The notes under the pieces were generated by a model. It worked only from the letters and a program-made list of their open reading frames with translations. It searched no databases and was not told the origin of the DNA. A program made the position numbers and the translations under genes. Positions 27,512 through 37,241 of a DNA stretch of 64,000 nt are shown in pieces. Source of the DNA: Bdellovibrio sp. Lineage in GTDB: Bacteria > Bdellovibrionota > Bacteriovoracia > Bacteriovoracales > Bacteriovoracaceae. The DNA is taken from NCBI GenBank assembly GCA_016187935.1, contig JACPIU010000015.1, positions 20,323 to 84,322 of the forward strand. The letters run 5' to 3'. Numbering within the stretch: position 1 is the stretch's first letter; each line of letters begins with the position of its first letter.

Positions 27512-28375
27512 ATGAATAAAATCGCATTTTTACTGTGCTCCTTTTGGCTGGCATCAGCTTCTCATGCCCTTGATGTTGCGGTATTCGGGGATGGTGGTAA
27601 GAAAACCGAATCGACGCTGCAAATTCTTCAATCCATGTTGAAGTACCAAGTGAAGGATGCGGTCTTGCTGGGTGATAACCTCTACGACATGAGCGCCTCT
27701 TACCACGAAATCTGGGATGATTGGATGGCCAACGGGATACGCTTTCCTGTCGTGGCCTTAGGGAATCATCGTCTGTCCTATCAGCATGAGCGCGAGTATT
27801 TTGGCATGCCGGATGAGTATTATGCGAAAATTGTTGGAGATGTGCGCTTTATTGTGCTCAATTCGGACAATCATGCAAACGTCCTGGCGCAACGGGATTT
27901 TTTCCTGAAGGAAATGGGGCAGAAAAAAAACCGCCAAATCACCTTTACCTTTCTCGTTTTCCATCATCCCCCGGCCACCTTGAGTCCCCGTCACCAATGG
28001 ATTGAGAAAAAACTTTTTCATGACACATTTCGCCCACTCCTACTTCAGTATCGTGGCAATATTGATGGTATTTTTGTTAGTCATGATCACGCTGCGGGAG
28101 TTTATAGCTTTGCCGACATTCCCTTGTTGGTGTCCGGCGCGGCCTATGAGTTTTTTCCTCTTAACCCGGTTAATGGTGATGTCTTTCCAGGCGTTGCGGT
28201 CAAGACGTTATGGATCTATCAACAAAAACCACACTGGGCCCGTCTTGAGACGTTTCCGAAGTCCGGCGAAGCCTATGTGCATTTTATAGAGGCCGAAAGC
28301 AAAGATAGTAAAGTAGTTTGCTCAGTTCTTCTCAAAATGAGGCAAATTACGCTCAAGCCGAACTGTAAGCAATAA
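27512..28375 (+). CDS. Secreted calcineurin-like metallophosphoesterase
   Basis: 287 residues. The signal peptide ends SHAL. Metal-binding motifs in order: FGDGG (Asp of motif I), LLGDNLYD (GDN), ALGNHR (GNH), FHHPP (His) and VSHDH (GHxH-like). The layout matches small purple-acid-phosphatase-like enzymes. It is exported, so the substrate is probably an extracellular or periplasmic phosphomonoester. Ribosome-binding site GGAGA eight bases before the ATG. The next gene, FecR-like, lies 62 bp downstream. Confidence 0.9.
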   Translation: MNKIAFLLCSFWLASASHALDVAVFGDGGKKTESTLQILQSMLKYQVKDAVLLGDNLYDMSASYHEIWDDWMANGIRFPVVALGNHRLSYQHEREYFGMPDEYYAKIVGDVRFIVLNSDNHANVLAQRDFFLKEMGQKKNRQITFTFLVFHHPPATLSPRHQWIEKKLFHDTFRPLLLQYRGNIDGIFVSHDHAAGVYSFADIPLLVSGAAYEFFPLNPVNGDVFPGVAVKTLWIYQQKPHWARLETFPKSGEAYVHFIEAESKDSKVVCSVLLKMRQITLKPNCKQ

Positions 28376-28437
28376 TTTTTTAGTTTCAGATTTCTTCCCT
28401 CCGAAATAAGAATGAGATTTCTTTCGAGGTAAGAAAT

Positions 28438-29301
28438 ATGAAGATCCATTTACAGTCTGTTTTTTTTCTACTGACCTTTTGCTTGGCCTTTGAGGCCCAT
28501 ACTCAGGGAATAAAGGGCGCTGATCCAGAATCGTCTCAGATGATCGATAATATGGTGGGCGAGGTTGTGTTGGTCAAAGGTGATGTCACCAAACTCCGTG
28601 CTGATAATAAAAAGGAGATTAAGGTTGGTACCGCCAATCAAATTGTGCAAGAAGGAGATACGATTATTACAGCGGCAGGGGGCTTTATTAAGTTGAAGAT
28701 GATTGATGATAGCGTGGTTTCCGTCGGTCCAAATTCTCGCATGGTCTTTGAAAAATTTGCCTTTAAGTCAAAAAATGATCGTCAGAGCGTCTATGGGTTT
28801 ATTTCGGGAAAGATTCGGGCCCATATCCCCAATAAGGCCAAACCAGGGGACCTGGTTGTGAAAACCAAAACTTCCTCGCTTGGGGTGCGAGGAACGATTT
28901 TTGTTGGCAATATCAATACCAATAAGAAGGGAAATGATGTGACACAATTTGCCGTTGTAAAAGGCAGTGTACGTGTTAAAAATGAAATCAGTGGAGAAAG
29001 CAACAATATTGCGCAAAAAGAGAAAATCATGTCGATCACCCAGAAGAATGAGAGCGTTGTTGACTCTGGGACCTTGGCGTTGAATGACGAAGAGTTTAAC
29101 AATCTGGTTTCTTATGATGATGAAAAAAGCGATCAGGAGCCGGTCTTCCTCGATGATTATCAAGAGGATAAACTTCCAGGACGACAAATCAGTTCTATTG
29201 GTGAACCTGAGTATGAATCAGGGGATCGAACAAAAAAATCCACTTGGCGGGAAAGGCAAGAACAGCTTAATCGACGCCTTCATGAGTATAATGCCAATTA
29301 A
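28438..29301 (+). CDS. FecR-domain exported protein
   Basis: 287 residues with a signal peptide. The FecR domain covers about 40-180: VGEVVLVKGDVTKL, GDTIITAAGGFIKLKMIDDSVVSVGPNS (read as two blocks), and SSLGVRGTIFVGN. It lacks the cytoplasmic anti-sigma part and a membrane helix of true FecR, so it is a stand-alone periplasmic FecR protein, common in predatory and deltaproteobacterial lineages. The C-terminal 90 residues are acidic and low-complexity. The stop codon overlaps the convergent MenE-MenH gene by 3 bases. Confidence 0.88.
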   Translation: MKIHLQSVFFLLTFCLAFEAHTQGIKGADPESSQMIDNMVGEVVLVKGDVTKLRADNKKEIKVGTANQIVQEGDTIITAAGGFIKLKMIDDSVVSVGPNSRMVFEKFAFKSKNDRQSVYGFISGKIRAHIPNKAKPGDLVVKTKTSSLGVRGTIFVGNINTNKKGNDVTQFAVVKGSVRVKNEISGESNNIAQKEKIMSITQKNESVVDSGTLALNDEEFNNLVSYDDEKSDQEPVFLDDYQEDKLPGRQISSIGEPEYESGDRTKKSTWRERQEQLNRRLHEYNAN

Positions 29302-31424
29302 TGTCTCAGCACCGTCTGCAAGAATTGGCCGAGACTTTCCGGTGCTTCTTCCATAAGAGCATGGCCTAAAATGGGAAATTCTTTTGTCATAAATCCCGCA
29401 CGTCGGTAGTCTTCGGCAAATTTTTTATATTTGGAATCCAGCGATCCATAGCAATAACATCTGCATCCTTTATGCTGCTGTGATAACATTCCAAGGGTCT
29501 GTTTGAAACTTTGATGGTTGCCTTGGCCAAAGAGGAGCATGCTCTTCGACCATTCTTCGTGTGGGGTTGCCAGGCGCTTTTCAATCAGCGAGGAATAGAT
29601 ACTTCGGGCCTTGAGATTTCCCCACATCGCGCCACTATACCAAGTTTGGAGAAAATGTCGTTTGTCTTCTTTGTGCAAAAAATGTAAGGCGAGATTGGCA
29701 TCCTGAGTACGTCGCTCGCGGCATTTTTCCTCATCATCCAGGCCGAGAGCGGTGGAGAGCAGAATGAGATTTTGCAACATCTCGATTTGATCGGTGTGTA
29801 AAAGACGTTCCACCATCCCGAGCGCAAGGCGCCCCCCCATAGAATATCCCAGCACTGAAAATGGACCCTGGGGATACAGCTCTTGATACCATTTCAGTAG
29901 GAGTTCATGGCCATGCTCAAAATTATGAAATTGTCCGATAGGTGTGCCATGGCCTGGGAGATAGGGAACAATCCAATGAAATTCAGGCAGATGCAGAGCA
30001 ATTTGGGATATATCATGAGGGCCTCCCATAAATCCATGGAGTGCCAAAATTTTTGCGCCTGCCGGATTTCCCCAATCTTCGAAGCGAAATTTTTCGTAAT
30101 CAATCATCCATTGGGCGAGTTCATCTTGTGATGGTTTAATTCCTTTTATGTGATGTTTGGGCGGAAAAGGAATAATTTTTCGCGGCCTTTTAAAGGAGGG
30201 CAGACTTTGCAAGTCCTGATTGACTTGCTGTATGAATTTTGAAGTTGTCATGTTTTCAGAGGGGGAAAAAAATAAAACAGGAATTTGACCTAGCCGCTCA
30301 TCCGGCATGGCGGTGAGTACATATTGCGCATTTTGTGATGATAATGTTGCCAGGATTTCTTCTGGGAGAATATTTTCACCGCCACAAATAATCATTCCAT
30401 CACGACGGCCTAAAATTGTCAGTGAGCCGTCATTTTGGTTAATGACGCCATAATCAGGAGACAGCAGTGCCCCTTCAAAAGGATGCCAGATTTTGTTTTG
30501 AAAATACCCTAAGGCCAGCGTGGGACCAGAAAGAGTAAATTGATTATGGGGATGTGCCTCCAGAGATCGATAGGGATATGGCCGTGCAGGGGTGTGCTCA
30601 CCAAATGCAGTTGCTGCCACCGTTCCTCCTGTTTCGGTCAGACCATAACTTAGTGAGAGTGAAAGGCCATGGGATTTGGCCGATGGCAGATACCCGCTTT
30701 TGGCACCTCCCACTAAAAAATGCGAGGTGACAGAAGACTGTGTATCAATATCAAGGGCGCGCAGGATATCGTTAATTTGGGTTGGGACAACCGATGCGAC
30801 ATCCACATGGGTATGCAAGGCGAATTCTTCCGCCATTTGGACGTGGATGACTTTGGCATTCAAGACAAACGCGCGCAACAGGACCATGAAACCGCCGAAA
30901 TGATGCCAAGGTAAAACCAAACCGAAAGTAGGGATAAACTGATCTTGCCACTTTAATTCCTCTTGCCACCTAGTCAGGACGCCTAACACATTCCATAGTA
31001 ATCCATCGAGTCCATGAAGAACTGCCTTGGGGGTGCCGCTTGTGCCCGAGGTGAAGACGCCGATCATACTGTGCTGGCCGATTGGCATATCGTCGACTTT
31101 ACCCAGAGTATTTATCAGGTTGGTCTTATAAGCGTCGTCATATTTATGGGAGAGCAGGAGTGGCAATTTTCCATTGGCAAGGGCCTTAAGACAGTCGGCA
31201 AAAAAATACGCCGGGTGGGGTGATGCAATTGCCGTGAGAAATTGCTGCTCACACCTCTCTTTGGTTAATCGAGTGAGTTCTCGATAGGTCACAGTGCCAT
31301 GGATGCCTTCATAAAAGATACGTTCGGGATATTGCAAACCTAATTGAAAAAATGCCGAGAGGTGGTCATTAGGGGATTTTAATATATGGTGGATGGACAA
31401 TAAGTTAGCAAACATATTGCCCAT
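29298..31424 (-). CDS. MenE-MenH fusion: O-succinylbenzoyl-CoA ligase plus SHCHC synthase-like hydrolase
   Basis: 708 residues with two enzymes in one chain. Residues about 40-440 are an AMP-forming ligase: P-loop TSGTSGTPKA (125-134), YGLTETGG (260-267), GRRDGMIICGGENILP (339-354), C-terminal HHIKG Lys. Residues about 445-708 are an alpha/beta hydrolase: LHGFMGG oxyanion region, nucleophile elbow GYSMGG (Ser528), and a late LGH His. These match MenE and MenH of menaquinone synthesis; the order here is MenE then MenH. No other men gene is visible. It follows the amidohydrolase gene by 17 bp on the same strand. ATG 31415 is an alternative start. Confidence 0.87.
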   Translation of the reverse strand: MGNMFANLLSIHHILKSPNDHLSAFFQLGLQYPERIFYEGIHGTVTYRELTRLTKERCEQQFLTAIASPHPAYFFADCLKALANGKLPLLLSHKYDDAYKTNLINTLGKVDDMPIGQHSMIGVFTSGTSGTPKAVLHGLDGLLWNVLGVLTRWQEELKWQDQFIPTFGLVLPWHHFGGFMVLLRAFVLNAKVIHVQMAEEFALHTHVDVASVVPTQINDILRALDIDTQSSVTSHFLVGGAKSGYLPSAKSHGLSLSLSYGLTETGGTVAATAFGEHTPARPYPYRSLEAHPHNQFTLSGPTLALGYFQNKIWHPFEGALLSPDYGVINQNDGSLTILGRRDGMIICGGENILPEEILATLSSQNAQYVLTAMPDERLGQIPVLFFSPSENMTTSKFIQQVNQDLQSLPSFKRPRKIIPFPPKHHIKGIKPSQDELAQWMIDYEKFRFEDWGNPAGAKILALHGFMGGPHDISQIALHLPEFHWIVPYLPGHGTPIGQFHNFEHGHELLLKWYQELYPQGPFSVLGYSMGGRLALGMVERLLHTDQIEMLQNLILLSTALGLDDEEKCRERRTQDANLALHFLHKEDKRHFLQTWYSGAMWGNLKARSIYSSLIEKRLATPHEEWSKSMLLFGQGNHQSFKQTLGMLSQQHKGCRCYCYGSLDSKYKKFAEDYRRAGFMTKEFPILGHALMEEAPESLGQFLQTVLRH

Positions 31425-31441
31425 CCATTTATCATCGTAGA

Positions 31442-33802
31442 CTAGTAACCGTAAACACCTTCGTGACTGTCATACTCAAGACTGTAGTCTTTGGCCATTT
31501 TCTCAGGATTGGACATCTTCGGTGAAGAAGCATGGGTCTTATTGTACTCATCGATTTTATCCTGGGCCGCTTTTCTAAACTCAATACGGAATTCTTTGTT
31601 GGCCTTGTACTCATCGGCCTTAGTCTTGGAATCGGCCATAAATTTAGCAAATCGAGCTGAGTAGGCCGAATCGTTACAGGAAAAGAGGGAAGGCATATAG
31701 GAAATAGCGCGTTCCAAAGTCCCTTCACCATTCAAGTTTTTCCCTTGGGTTAGCAGTAAGGCACCCAGTAGTTTTTGAATATCTGAAGCGCGGTCAAGGT
31801 TGAGTCCCGTTTCCTTCTTTAAGGCCACAAGATTTTCAGTCGCGCTCGTTTTGCTGGCGTTAGAGTTTGCCGCCAATGAATCTTGGTTGACGAAGCCTTT
31901 TTGTTCACTGAATTTGCATTGATCGCTGCCTTCCAACTCACGCAAAAAGTCTGATGAGGCGATCTTGAGTAAGATCTTACCGGGTTCTAAACCAGAGGCG
32001 CGGAGAGGCAGAACATCACTGACACCAATAACTGCCCCATGACTGTCTTTCTGCACTAATTCATTCAGACCTTTGAAATAGCGGGGTAATATTTCAAAAG
32101 GAATGTCGGCATTAAAAGATTTTAGGTAATTGACATTGCCGTAGAGTGGAGAACCCGTAATCATAACCAGATTGATGTCTCCTGCCGTGGCGGTAACCAA
32201 ATTGGTGTGGGGGTTGGCATTGTTTTCTTTCACCACGATGATCGAGGCCACAGCATCGGCCACAACTTTTCCCGCTCCATGGTGTCCATCTCCCGCCTTT
32301 TCTTCCAATTGATTGATCATTTTCGCCGGATTTTCAGTGACCATTTTGTACAGATACTCATCGTTGAAAATTTTGTTCATCCCCTCCTGCTTTAAATAGT
32401 TGCGGGCAATTTTCAATTCTTCCAAGACTGACTTTGAACCAGTCGGTGTCCAGTCGGAGCCAAGTGCCAGCATAACGCCGGCCTTGTGGGCGGCGGCAAT
32501 ATCGGCGGTTTGGCCGTAAAGCAGAAAGTTAGAGAAGGGGGACCAAATGATGCCCATGCCTTTCTTGGCCATATGTTTGAAGCCTGCATTGTTAATACCT
32601 ACGGCATGAATCAAATTCACATTTTTTTGATCAAGTCCGATAATTTTTAAGAGATCAAATTCCACTTGGTTATACGGATCAATACGTCTTCCTTCCGTCA
32701 AATGGCCAATGATGGAGGAGTGATGGGGGTGATTGATATAATAAATTTTCCCGGCAATGGTGGGATGGAAAAAGGACATGTAACGCAAGAATTTAGGGTG
32801 AACATCGGAGCAGGACTTTTCTAGAAGGGCCTTATCCGTGATGATTTTCAAAACACCCTTATCCATCATCGCTTCACGTGTTAATTCGTATTCCGCAATT
32901 TCAAAGGCGGCGAGAGTTTTGGCATCACGTTTTTTGTCTAACTGATCCTTGGCAGCATCGCGCTTGGCGGTGAGTACATCGGTTTGTGCTTTATAAGCTT
33001 TTTCAATGGGTTCTTTTAAGCTGGGACATTTATTAAAAACAACTTTCTGCAAAGCTTTTGAGAAGCTATCACCTTTTTCAACCAATGGTTTAACTTCTGC
33101 CCAGATAAAAGTAAAAGAGTCGGGATCGACAACGTCGGTTGGCGCTTGGACATTGAGTTTTGCGATAACCGCTTCTCCTGCAGCGTTCTTCTTATCATAG
33201 AGAAAGCCATCACCACCTTCCACATGATGAATGCCAAATTCCGAGACGCAAGAACTTGGGCCTTGAAGATATGTCGTGCCGAGAACCATGGCCTGCAATT
33301 CAGACCAACGGAAGGCGGCACACTCGACCACGGTCCCATAGTCTTTGATCCATGGATTCATGTTTTGGCTAACGGCTTCAGTATAATGAGACCAGTCTCT
33401 CCATTCGAAACGGTTGGCAAACTGGCCATGGGCCTCACCCCAAAGAGGCAGCATATTCTGTTTGGTGTGGTTGTGCAGGTCAAACAAACCAGGATAAATA
33501 ACATCGAATTTATCTTTAGTGGCTTGGCCCAAGACCACGACAGGAACCTGTGCGTTACTTTGAATTCCTGCAATTTCATTTTTGGTGATGGGAGTGACTG
33601 ACTGGATAATACCCTTTTCAATGACCACTTTTGATAGGAATGATTTGGTGATGGACTTACCAGTCAAATAACGGCCTGGAACCTTACCTATCAAAATGGC
33701 ATTACCCAATTCTGCAAAGGCGGAAGTACTCATGAGACCGAAGAGAACGGCCGTCCCACAAGTTTTGGATAGAAATCTGCGGTGATTGGAAGTAATGGAC
33801 AT
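31442..33802 (-). CDS. Exported amidohydrolase-family protein
   Basis: 786 residues. The N-terminus has an arginine pair (NHRRFLSK) before a hydrophobic segment ending AFAE, so export by Tat or Sec. The metal site follows the amidohydrolase order: PGLFDLHNH (HxH), later HPHHSS, LIHAVGINNAG, and LALGSDWTPTGS with the catalytic Asp. The family hydrolyses amide or ester bonds in cyclic compounds. An insertion of about 150 charged helical residues (about 240-330) and a long helical C-terminus (about 620-786) are unusual. AAGGGGA precedes the ATG. Co-directional with the MenE-MenH gene, without an evident functional link. Confidence 0.87.
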   Translation of the reverse strand: MSITSNHRRFLSKTCGTAVLFGLMSTSAFAELGNAILIGKVPGRYLTGKSITKSFLSKVVIEKGIIQSVTPITKNEIAGIQSNAQVPVVVLGQATKDKFDVIYPGLFDLHNHTKQNMLPLWGEAHGQFANRFEWRDWSHYTEAVSQNMNPWIKDYGTVVECAAFRWSELQAMVLGTTYLQGPSSCVSEFGIHHVEGGDGFLYDKKNAAGEAVIAKLNVQAPTDVVDPDSFTFIWAEVKPLVEKGDSFSKALQKVVFNKCPSLKEPIEKAYKAQTDVLTAKRDAAKDQLDKKRDAKTLAAFEIAEYELTREAMMDKGVLKIITDKALLEKSCSDVHPKFLRYMSFFHPTIAGKIYYINHPHHSSIIGHLTEGRRIDPYNQVEFDLLKIIGLDQKNVNLIHAVGINNAGFKHMAKKGMGIIWSPFSNFLLYGQTADIAAAHKAGVMLALGSDWTPTGSKSVLEELKIARNYLKQEGMNKIFNDEYLYKMVTENPAKMINQLEEKAGDGHHGAGKVVADAVASIIVVKENNANPHTNLVTATAGDINLVMITGSPLYGNVNYLKSFNADIPFEILPRYFKGLNELVQKDSHGAVIGVSDVLPLRASGLEPGKILLKIASSDFLRELEGSDQCKFSEQKGFVNQDSLAANSNASKTSATENLVALKKETGLNLDRASDIQKLLGALLLTQGKNLNGEGTLERAISYMPSLFSCNDSAYSARFAKFMADSKTKADEYKANKEFRIEFRKAAQDKIDEYNKTHASSPKMSNPEKMAKDYSLEYDSHEGVYGY

Positions 33803-33912
33803 ACTAATCCCCTTATTGATAGTTTTGGGTTCAGTTTAGCGGCCCCCAGAATTCTTGCCATGTTCTTGAATTTTTTACACGGTTCTCGGCCTCTGATATG
33901 CTGGAACTCGGT

Positions 33913-35193
33913 ATGAGTATGTCGAATTTTCCCAAAATTTTGTACCAAGACGAGCATTATCTCGCAGTTGAAAAACCTGCCGGACTAAGTACACAGCCCA
34001 CTCAAGACCCCAAACGCCCCTCCTTGTTGAGTTGGGTGGGTGAGTCCGACTCCAAACTTTTGTCCGCCACAGTTGCTCATAGACTGGATGTCGAAACATC
34101 TGGGGTTATCCTTTTTGCTAAAACCCGGGAGGCAAGACAATGTCTCGATCAGCTTTTTAAACAACATCTGATACGAAAAACTTATTATGCAGTCGCCTAT
34201 GCAAACAGGCGTGGTGAGAAACACGGGAAATGGCAAGATTATCTCAAGGAGCGTGTGCATAACAAGTTATCGCGCATGGAAATTGTGTCAAAAGGTGGGG
34301 ATGTTGCCATAACCGAATTCGAAATTATTGATGAGGGTATTGGTCTTGATTTGATTCGCTTCCGACCACAAACTGGGCGCAAACACCAGATTCGCGCGCA
34401 GGCCGCTTTTCACGGCCTACCGTTGGTGGGTGATGAATTGTACGGGCCTTTCAAAAAAGATCAGGGATTACCAAGTGTCAGACATTATCTGCATGCTGCC
34501 GCTTTAGAATTTGTCGATCCTATCAATCAAACAAGTATTAAAATTGAATCCTCCGTCCCACAAGATTTTTATGATGTACTGAGAAAAGGCCTTCACAATA
34601 AATATCTGGTACTCAATAAACCTTACGATGTTCTTTCGCAGTTTACCGGTAACGAAGGAGAAAAAACTCTTGCGGAAATGGGTCTGCCCGGTGATGTCTG
34701 GCCAGTGGGACGTTTAGATAAAAGAAGTGAAGGTTTGCTTCTCCTTACCAATGATCGTTTATGGCGGCATGATATTATGAGTCCTGAAAGTCATAAGAGT
34801 AAAATCTATTGGGTTCTGGTCGATGGTCGTCCTAATGAGAGCGAGCTTGATACGCTCCAATCTGGGCCGACTTTCCATGGGCGAAAGGCCAGAGAATGTG
34901 AAGTGCGAGTGCTAACCGACATTGAGATGAAGAGCGCAGTGATGAGTGCGCACAACTCTAACGTGCCGGTGCGAGAGCGAAAAAATATTCCGACAACTTG
35001 GTTAGAAATTATCTTACATGAGGGAAAAAACCACCAAGTTCGTCATATGACGGCCGCTATCGGACATCCTACGCTGCGCTTGATAAGAGTAGGGTATGGC
35101 CAGTTCAAACCTGGTGATTTATTACCTGGGGAATGGAGAGCACTTACACCCCGAGAAGTGATACTCCTGGGACAGTCAGTTCCTCATCCATAA
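33913..35193 (+). CDS. Double pseudouridine synthase: RluA-type fused to RsuA/RluE-type
   Basis: 426 residues with two complete catalytic domains. Residues about 5-225 are RluA-like: HRLDVETSG (Asp59), FRPQTGRKHQIRAQAA and GDELYG. Residues about 230-420 are RsuA/RluB/RluE-like: LNKPYDVLSQF, GRLDKRSEGLLLLTND (Asp269) and EGKNHQVRHMTAAIG. Each has its own catalytic Asp and RNA-binding motif, so the chain should modify two RNA sites. Starts at 33898, 33913 and 33919 are all possible; none has a strong ribosome-binding site. Divergent from the amidohydrolase gene. Confidence 0.9.
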   Translation: MSMSNFPKILYQDEHYLAVEKPAGLSTQPTQDPKRPSLLSWVGESDSKLLSATVAHRLDVETSGVILFAKTREARQCLDQLFKQHLIRKTYYAVAYANRRGEKHGKWQDYLKERVHNKLSRMEIVSKGGDVAITEFEIIDEGIGLDLIRFRPQTGRKHQIRAQAAFHGLPLVGDELYGPFKKDQGLPSVRHYLHAAALEFVDPINQTSIKIESSVPQDFYDVLRKGLHNKYLVLNKPYDVLSQFTGNEGEKTLAEMGLPGDVWPVGRLDKRSEGLLLLTNDRLWRHDIMSPESHKSKIYWVLVDGRPNESELDTLQSGPTFHGRKARECEVRVLTDIEMKSAVMSAHNSNVPVRERKNIPTTWLEIILHEGKNHQVRHMTAAIGHPTLRLIRVGYGQFKPGDLLPGEWRALTPREVILLGQSVPHP

Positions 35194-35310
35194 GGTACAT
35201 TTATCAACCACTTAGAGAGTTCCGAGCGACTAAAGTTTGAAAGTGAAGTTTCCGAGAAGTCAGTGTGGAGAAATATTGTCGGACAAAATTTTGCACGAGA
35301 GGAGAGGAGC

Positions 35311-36171
35311 ATGGCCGATAATTATATGGGACGCGTTCGCGTCATTGAATTTGAGGACGAATCAGTAGAGCTTAAAAGAAAACGTGAATTGCGGTTGAAG
35401 GCCCAGTGGCTTATTTATGATTTTGCTGCTGTAGAAAATGTGCCTCTCATCGACATTATTAATTTTAAAAGTACAGATGAATCAGGAGAGAAGATTCCTG
35501 TGGCGACTTTTGGAGTAAAAGAAAATGTTTTTTCAGTCGCTGCTTACTCAGATAAGTTTCCTGTCTCAGTGAATGGTGATCCCGTTCCCCCCGGACAGGT
35601 TCAGGGGCTTCAAAATAAAGATGTTGTGGAATTTCTGGAGTGCAAATATCTGGTGAATACGGATCCGGAATTGGAAGAAGAGGAGGCGCGTCGTATTCTG
35701 GGGCAGCAAATTATCGTGCGCACTACGCTGGGATTAAAACGTGGCTCGCAGAACAAGGAAGAACAGTACAAAAATTTGTGTCGCGAACGGGATGACTGTA
35801 AGCAACTGCTTGAAATATCCAAAATGAAATTGAGAGATGCGGCCAGTAAAAAACAACTAATGGCAGCGATCATCGCTAAACGCGAGGAATTGAAACAGCA
35901 ATTCATGATGTGCAAGGTTCAAGTGGCGGAAATTGAGTCACAGAATTTGGAAAAGGTCATACAAGAAAATAGTGTGATTTTGCAAGATCTCGAAGATCGC
36001 GTTTCCAAAACCGAAAAAGAATTGGCCCAAATGAAAGAGGCGTTAGAGCGAAGAGATAAGCTGGAAAGTGAGCGTAAAAAGCAAATGATGGAACGCGATC
36101 TTGAGCGTGAGGAAGATGAATTGCGTAAAAAGCTGGAAGAATTGCAAAAAAAACGCAAAGGCGCGGCCTAG
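35311..36171 (+). CDS. FHA-like N-terminal domain with long coiled coil
   Basis: 286 residues. Residues about 5-120 are beta-rich. They include SVNGDPVPPGQVQGLQNKDVVEF (read in part), which resembles the end of an FHA domain (VNG, then L..GD); conserved phosphopeptide residues are not clear. Residues about 150-285 are a continuous charged coiled coil with heptads, ending KKRKGAA. There is no signal peptide, so it is cytoplasmic. ATG 35311 is preceded by GGAGAGGAG. Function unknown; a scaffold role is a guess. Confidence 0.75.
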   Translation: MADNYMGRVRVIEFEDESVELKRKRELRLKAQWLIYDFAAVENVPLIDIINFKSTDESGEKIPVATFGVKENVFSVAAYSDKFPVSVNGDPVPPGQVQGLQNKDVVEFLECKYLVNTDPELEEEEARRILGQQIIVRTTLGLKRGSQNKEEQYKNLCRERDDCKQLLEISKMKLRDAASKKQLMAAIIAKREELKQQFMMCKVQVAEIESQNLEKVIQENSVILQDLEDRVSKTEKELAQMKEALERRDKLESERKKQMMERDLEREEDELRKKLEELQKKRKGAA

Positions 36172-36328
36172 TTTGCCTCGGAAACGACTATGTAATCCTT
36201 ACAAAGGTGTATAGACATTATGCACCACCTATAACTCACCACAATCATTAAATAAATCGAGATCTTATTTTCTTTTTTTCTGTAGAGAGATGCATACGCT
36301 TCATTGGCCAAAGAATGCCATAGACCTG

Positions 36329-36337
36329 TGATATAGT
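36329..36337 (+). promoter_or_regulatory. Extended -10 promoter of the small secreted protein
   Basis: TGATATAGT fits TGn plus TATAGT. Transcription would start near 36344, leaving a short leader that contains GGGAGA before the ATG at 36368. There is no good -35 box, as is usual with extended -10 promoters. Confidence 0.45.
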
Positions 36338-36367
36338 ACATCTCAGAAAAAGTAGGGAGATACTTTT

Positions 36368-36634
36368 ATGAAAATACTATTGGCCATTATAATACTGTCT
36401 ACGTTGTCACTCTCAAATTTGGTTGTCGCGGCCGATGCTGGCGATAGTGAAGTCCTTGGACAAATGGCGGGTAATGAAATTGCCCTTGACGATTCTTTCG
36501 ATCAAGAGAAATCCACCACCCAGTGGGAAGATGAAAACAAATTTTTAGTTGAAGGAACTCGTTCCACTTCTTCAACTGAGCAAGGTCCATCGGTTGAATC
36601 GGAACAAGTCGAATATGAAGTTATTGAACAGTAA
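36368..36634 (+). CDS. Small acidic secreted protein
   Basis: 88 residues. A signal peptide ends VVAAD; the mature 67 residues are acidic, rich in Glu, Ser, Asp and Gln, with no Cys and no motif. GGGAGA lies eight bases before the ATG and an extended -10 box is suitably placed. These support a real gene despite the short length. Confidence 0.6.
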   Translation: MKILLAIIILSTLSLSNLVVAADAGDSEVLGQMAGNEIALDDSFDQEKSTTQWEDENKFLVEGTRSTSSTEQGPSVESEQVEYEVIEQ

Positions 36635-36792
36635 GCTGATTAAACACTAAGGGTATTTTTTTCCCAACCACAATTTCCTTTGGGCCTATTTCGCAAGCAT
36701 AAGGAAGAATAGCAATTCCCCTTTCAAAAACCTGCCTTAAGAGCATGCTATAAATTGGGTATTCTGCCCTTTTTCAGTTCTGGAAATAACAT

Positions 36793-37155
36793 CTATTCGA
36801 TTTCTAAGATGAAAAATGTGGCCTTGGGTGCCACTCTTTCGAGTACGTTTTTTAAAGACTCATCTTGTACGTAGGACTCAGCGGGTTCCGTGGCATGCGC
36901 CCAACTCCCAATCTGGTGCCTAAAACGGCGAGCGTAATGACATGAGCTAGAATCTTCCACCAAGGCGACAGTGCCATTGATTGTTCTTAAATAGCTGAGG
37001 CAGATATGTAGACCTTCAACAGGTAATTCCTGAGGAAAAAAGACTTGAGTAACTTCACCTTCAAGCGTGATGGTATCGCTGGTGGTCTGTGCGATAACCA
37101 ACGGCGCCCAAACAATGCAGGCGATGGATAAGATAAATGCTAGATGCTTCTTCAT
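36793..37155 (-). CDS. Small exported protein of unknown function
   Basis: 120 residues. The signal peptide (MKKHLAF, hydrophobic core, ending VIAQ) is clear. The mature part starts with a beta-rich ITLEGEVTQVFFP segment and holds two Cys that could pair (near HICL and SSCHY). I prefer the ATG at 37155 over 37194 because it gives a standard signal peptide, although no strong ribosome-binding site is seen for either. Divergent from pyrE. Confidence 0.65.
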   Translation of the reverse strand: MKKHLAFILSIACIVWAPLVIAQTTSDTITLEGEVTQVFFPQELPVEGLHICLSYLRTINGTVALVEDSSSCHYARRFRHQIGSWAHATEPAESYVQDESLKNVLERVAPKATFFILEIE

Positions 37156-37241
37156 GATAAGGCGGTTATAATACGTTCTTACTGCCTCTGACACTAGATT
37201 AATGTAATAAATGATATCTAAATATTAGATAGGTGGTTTTT

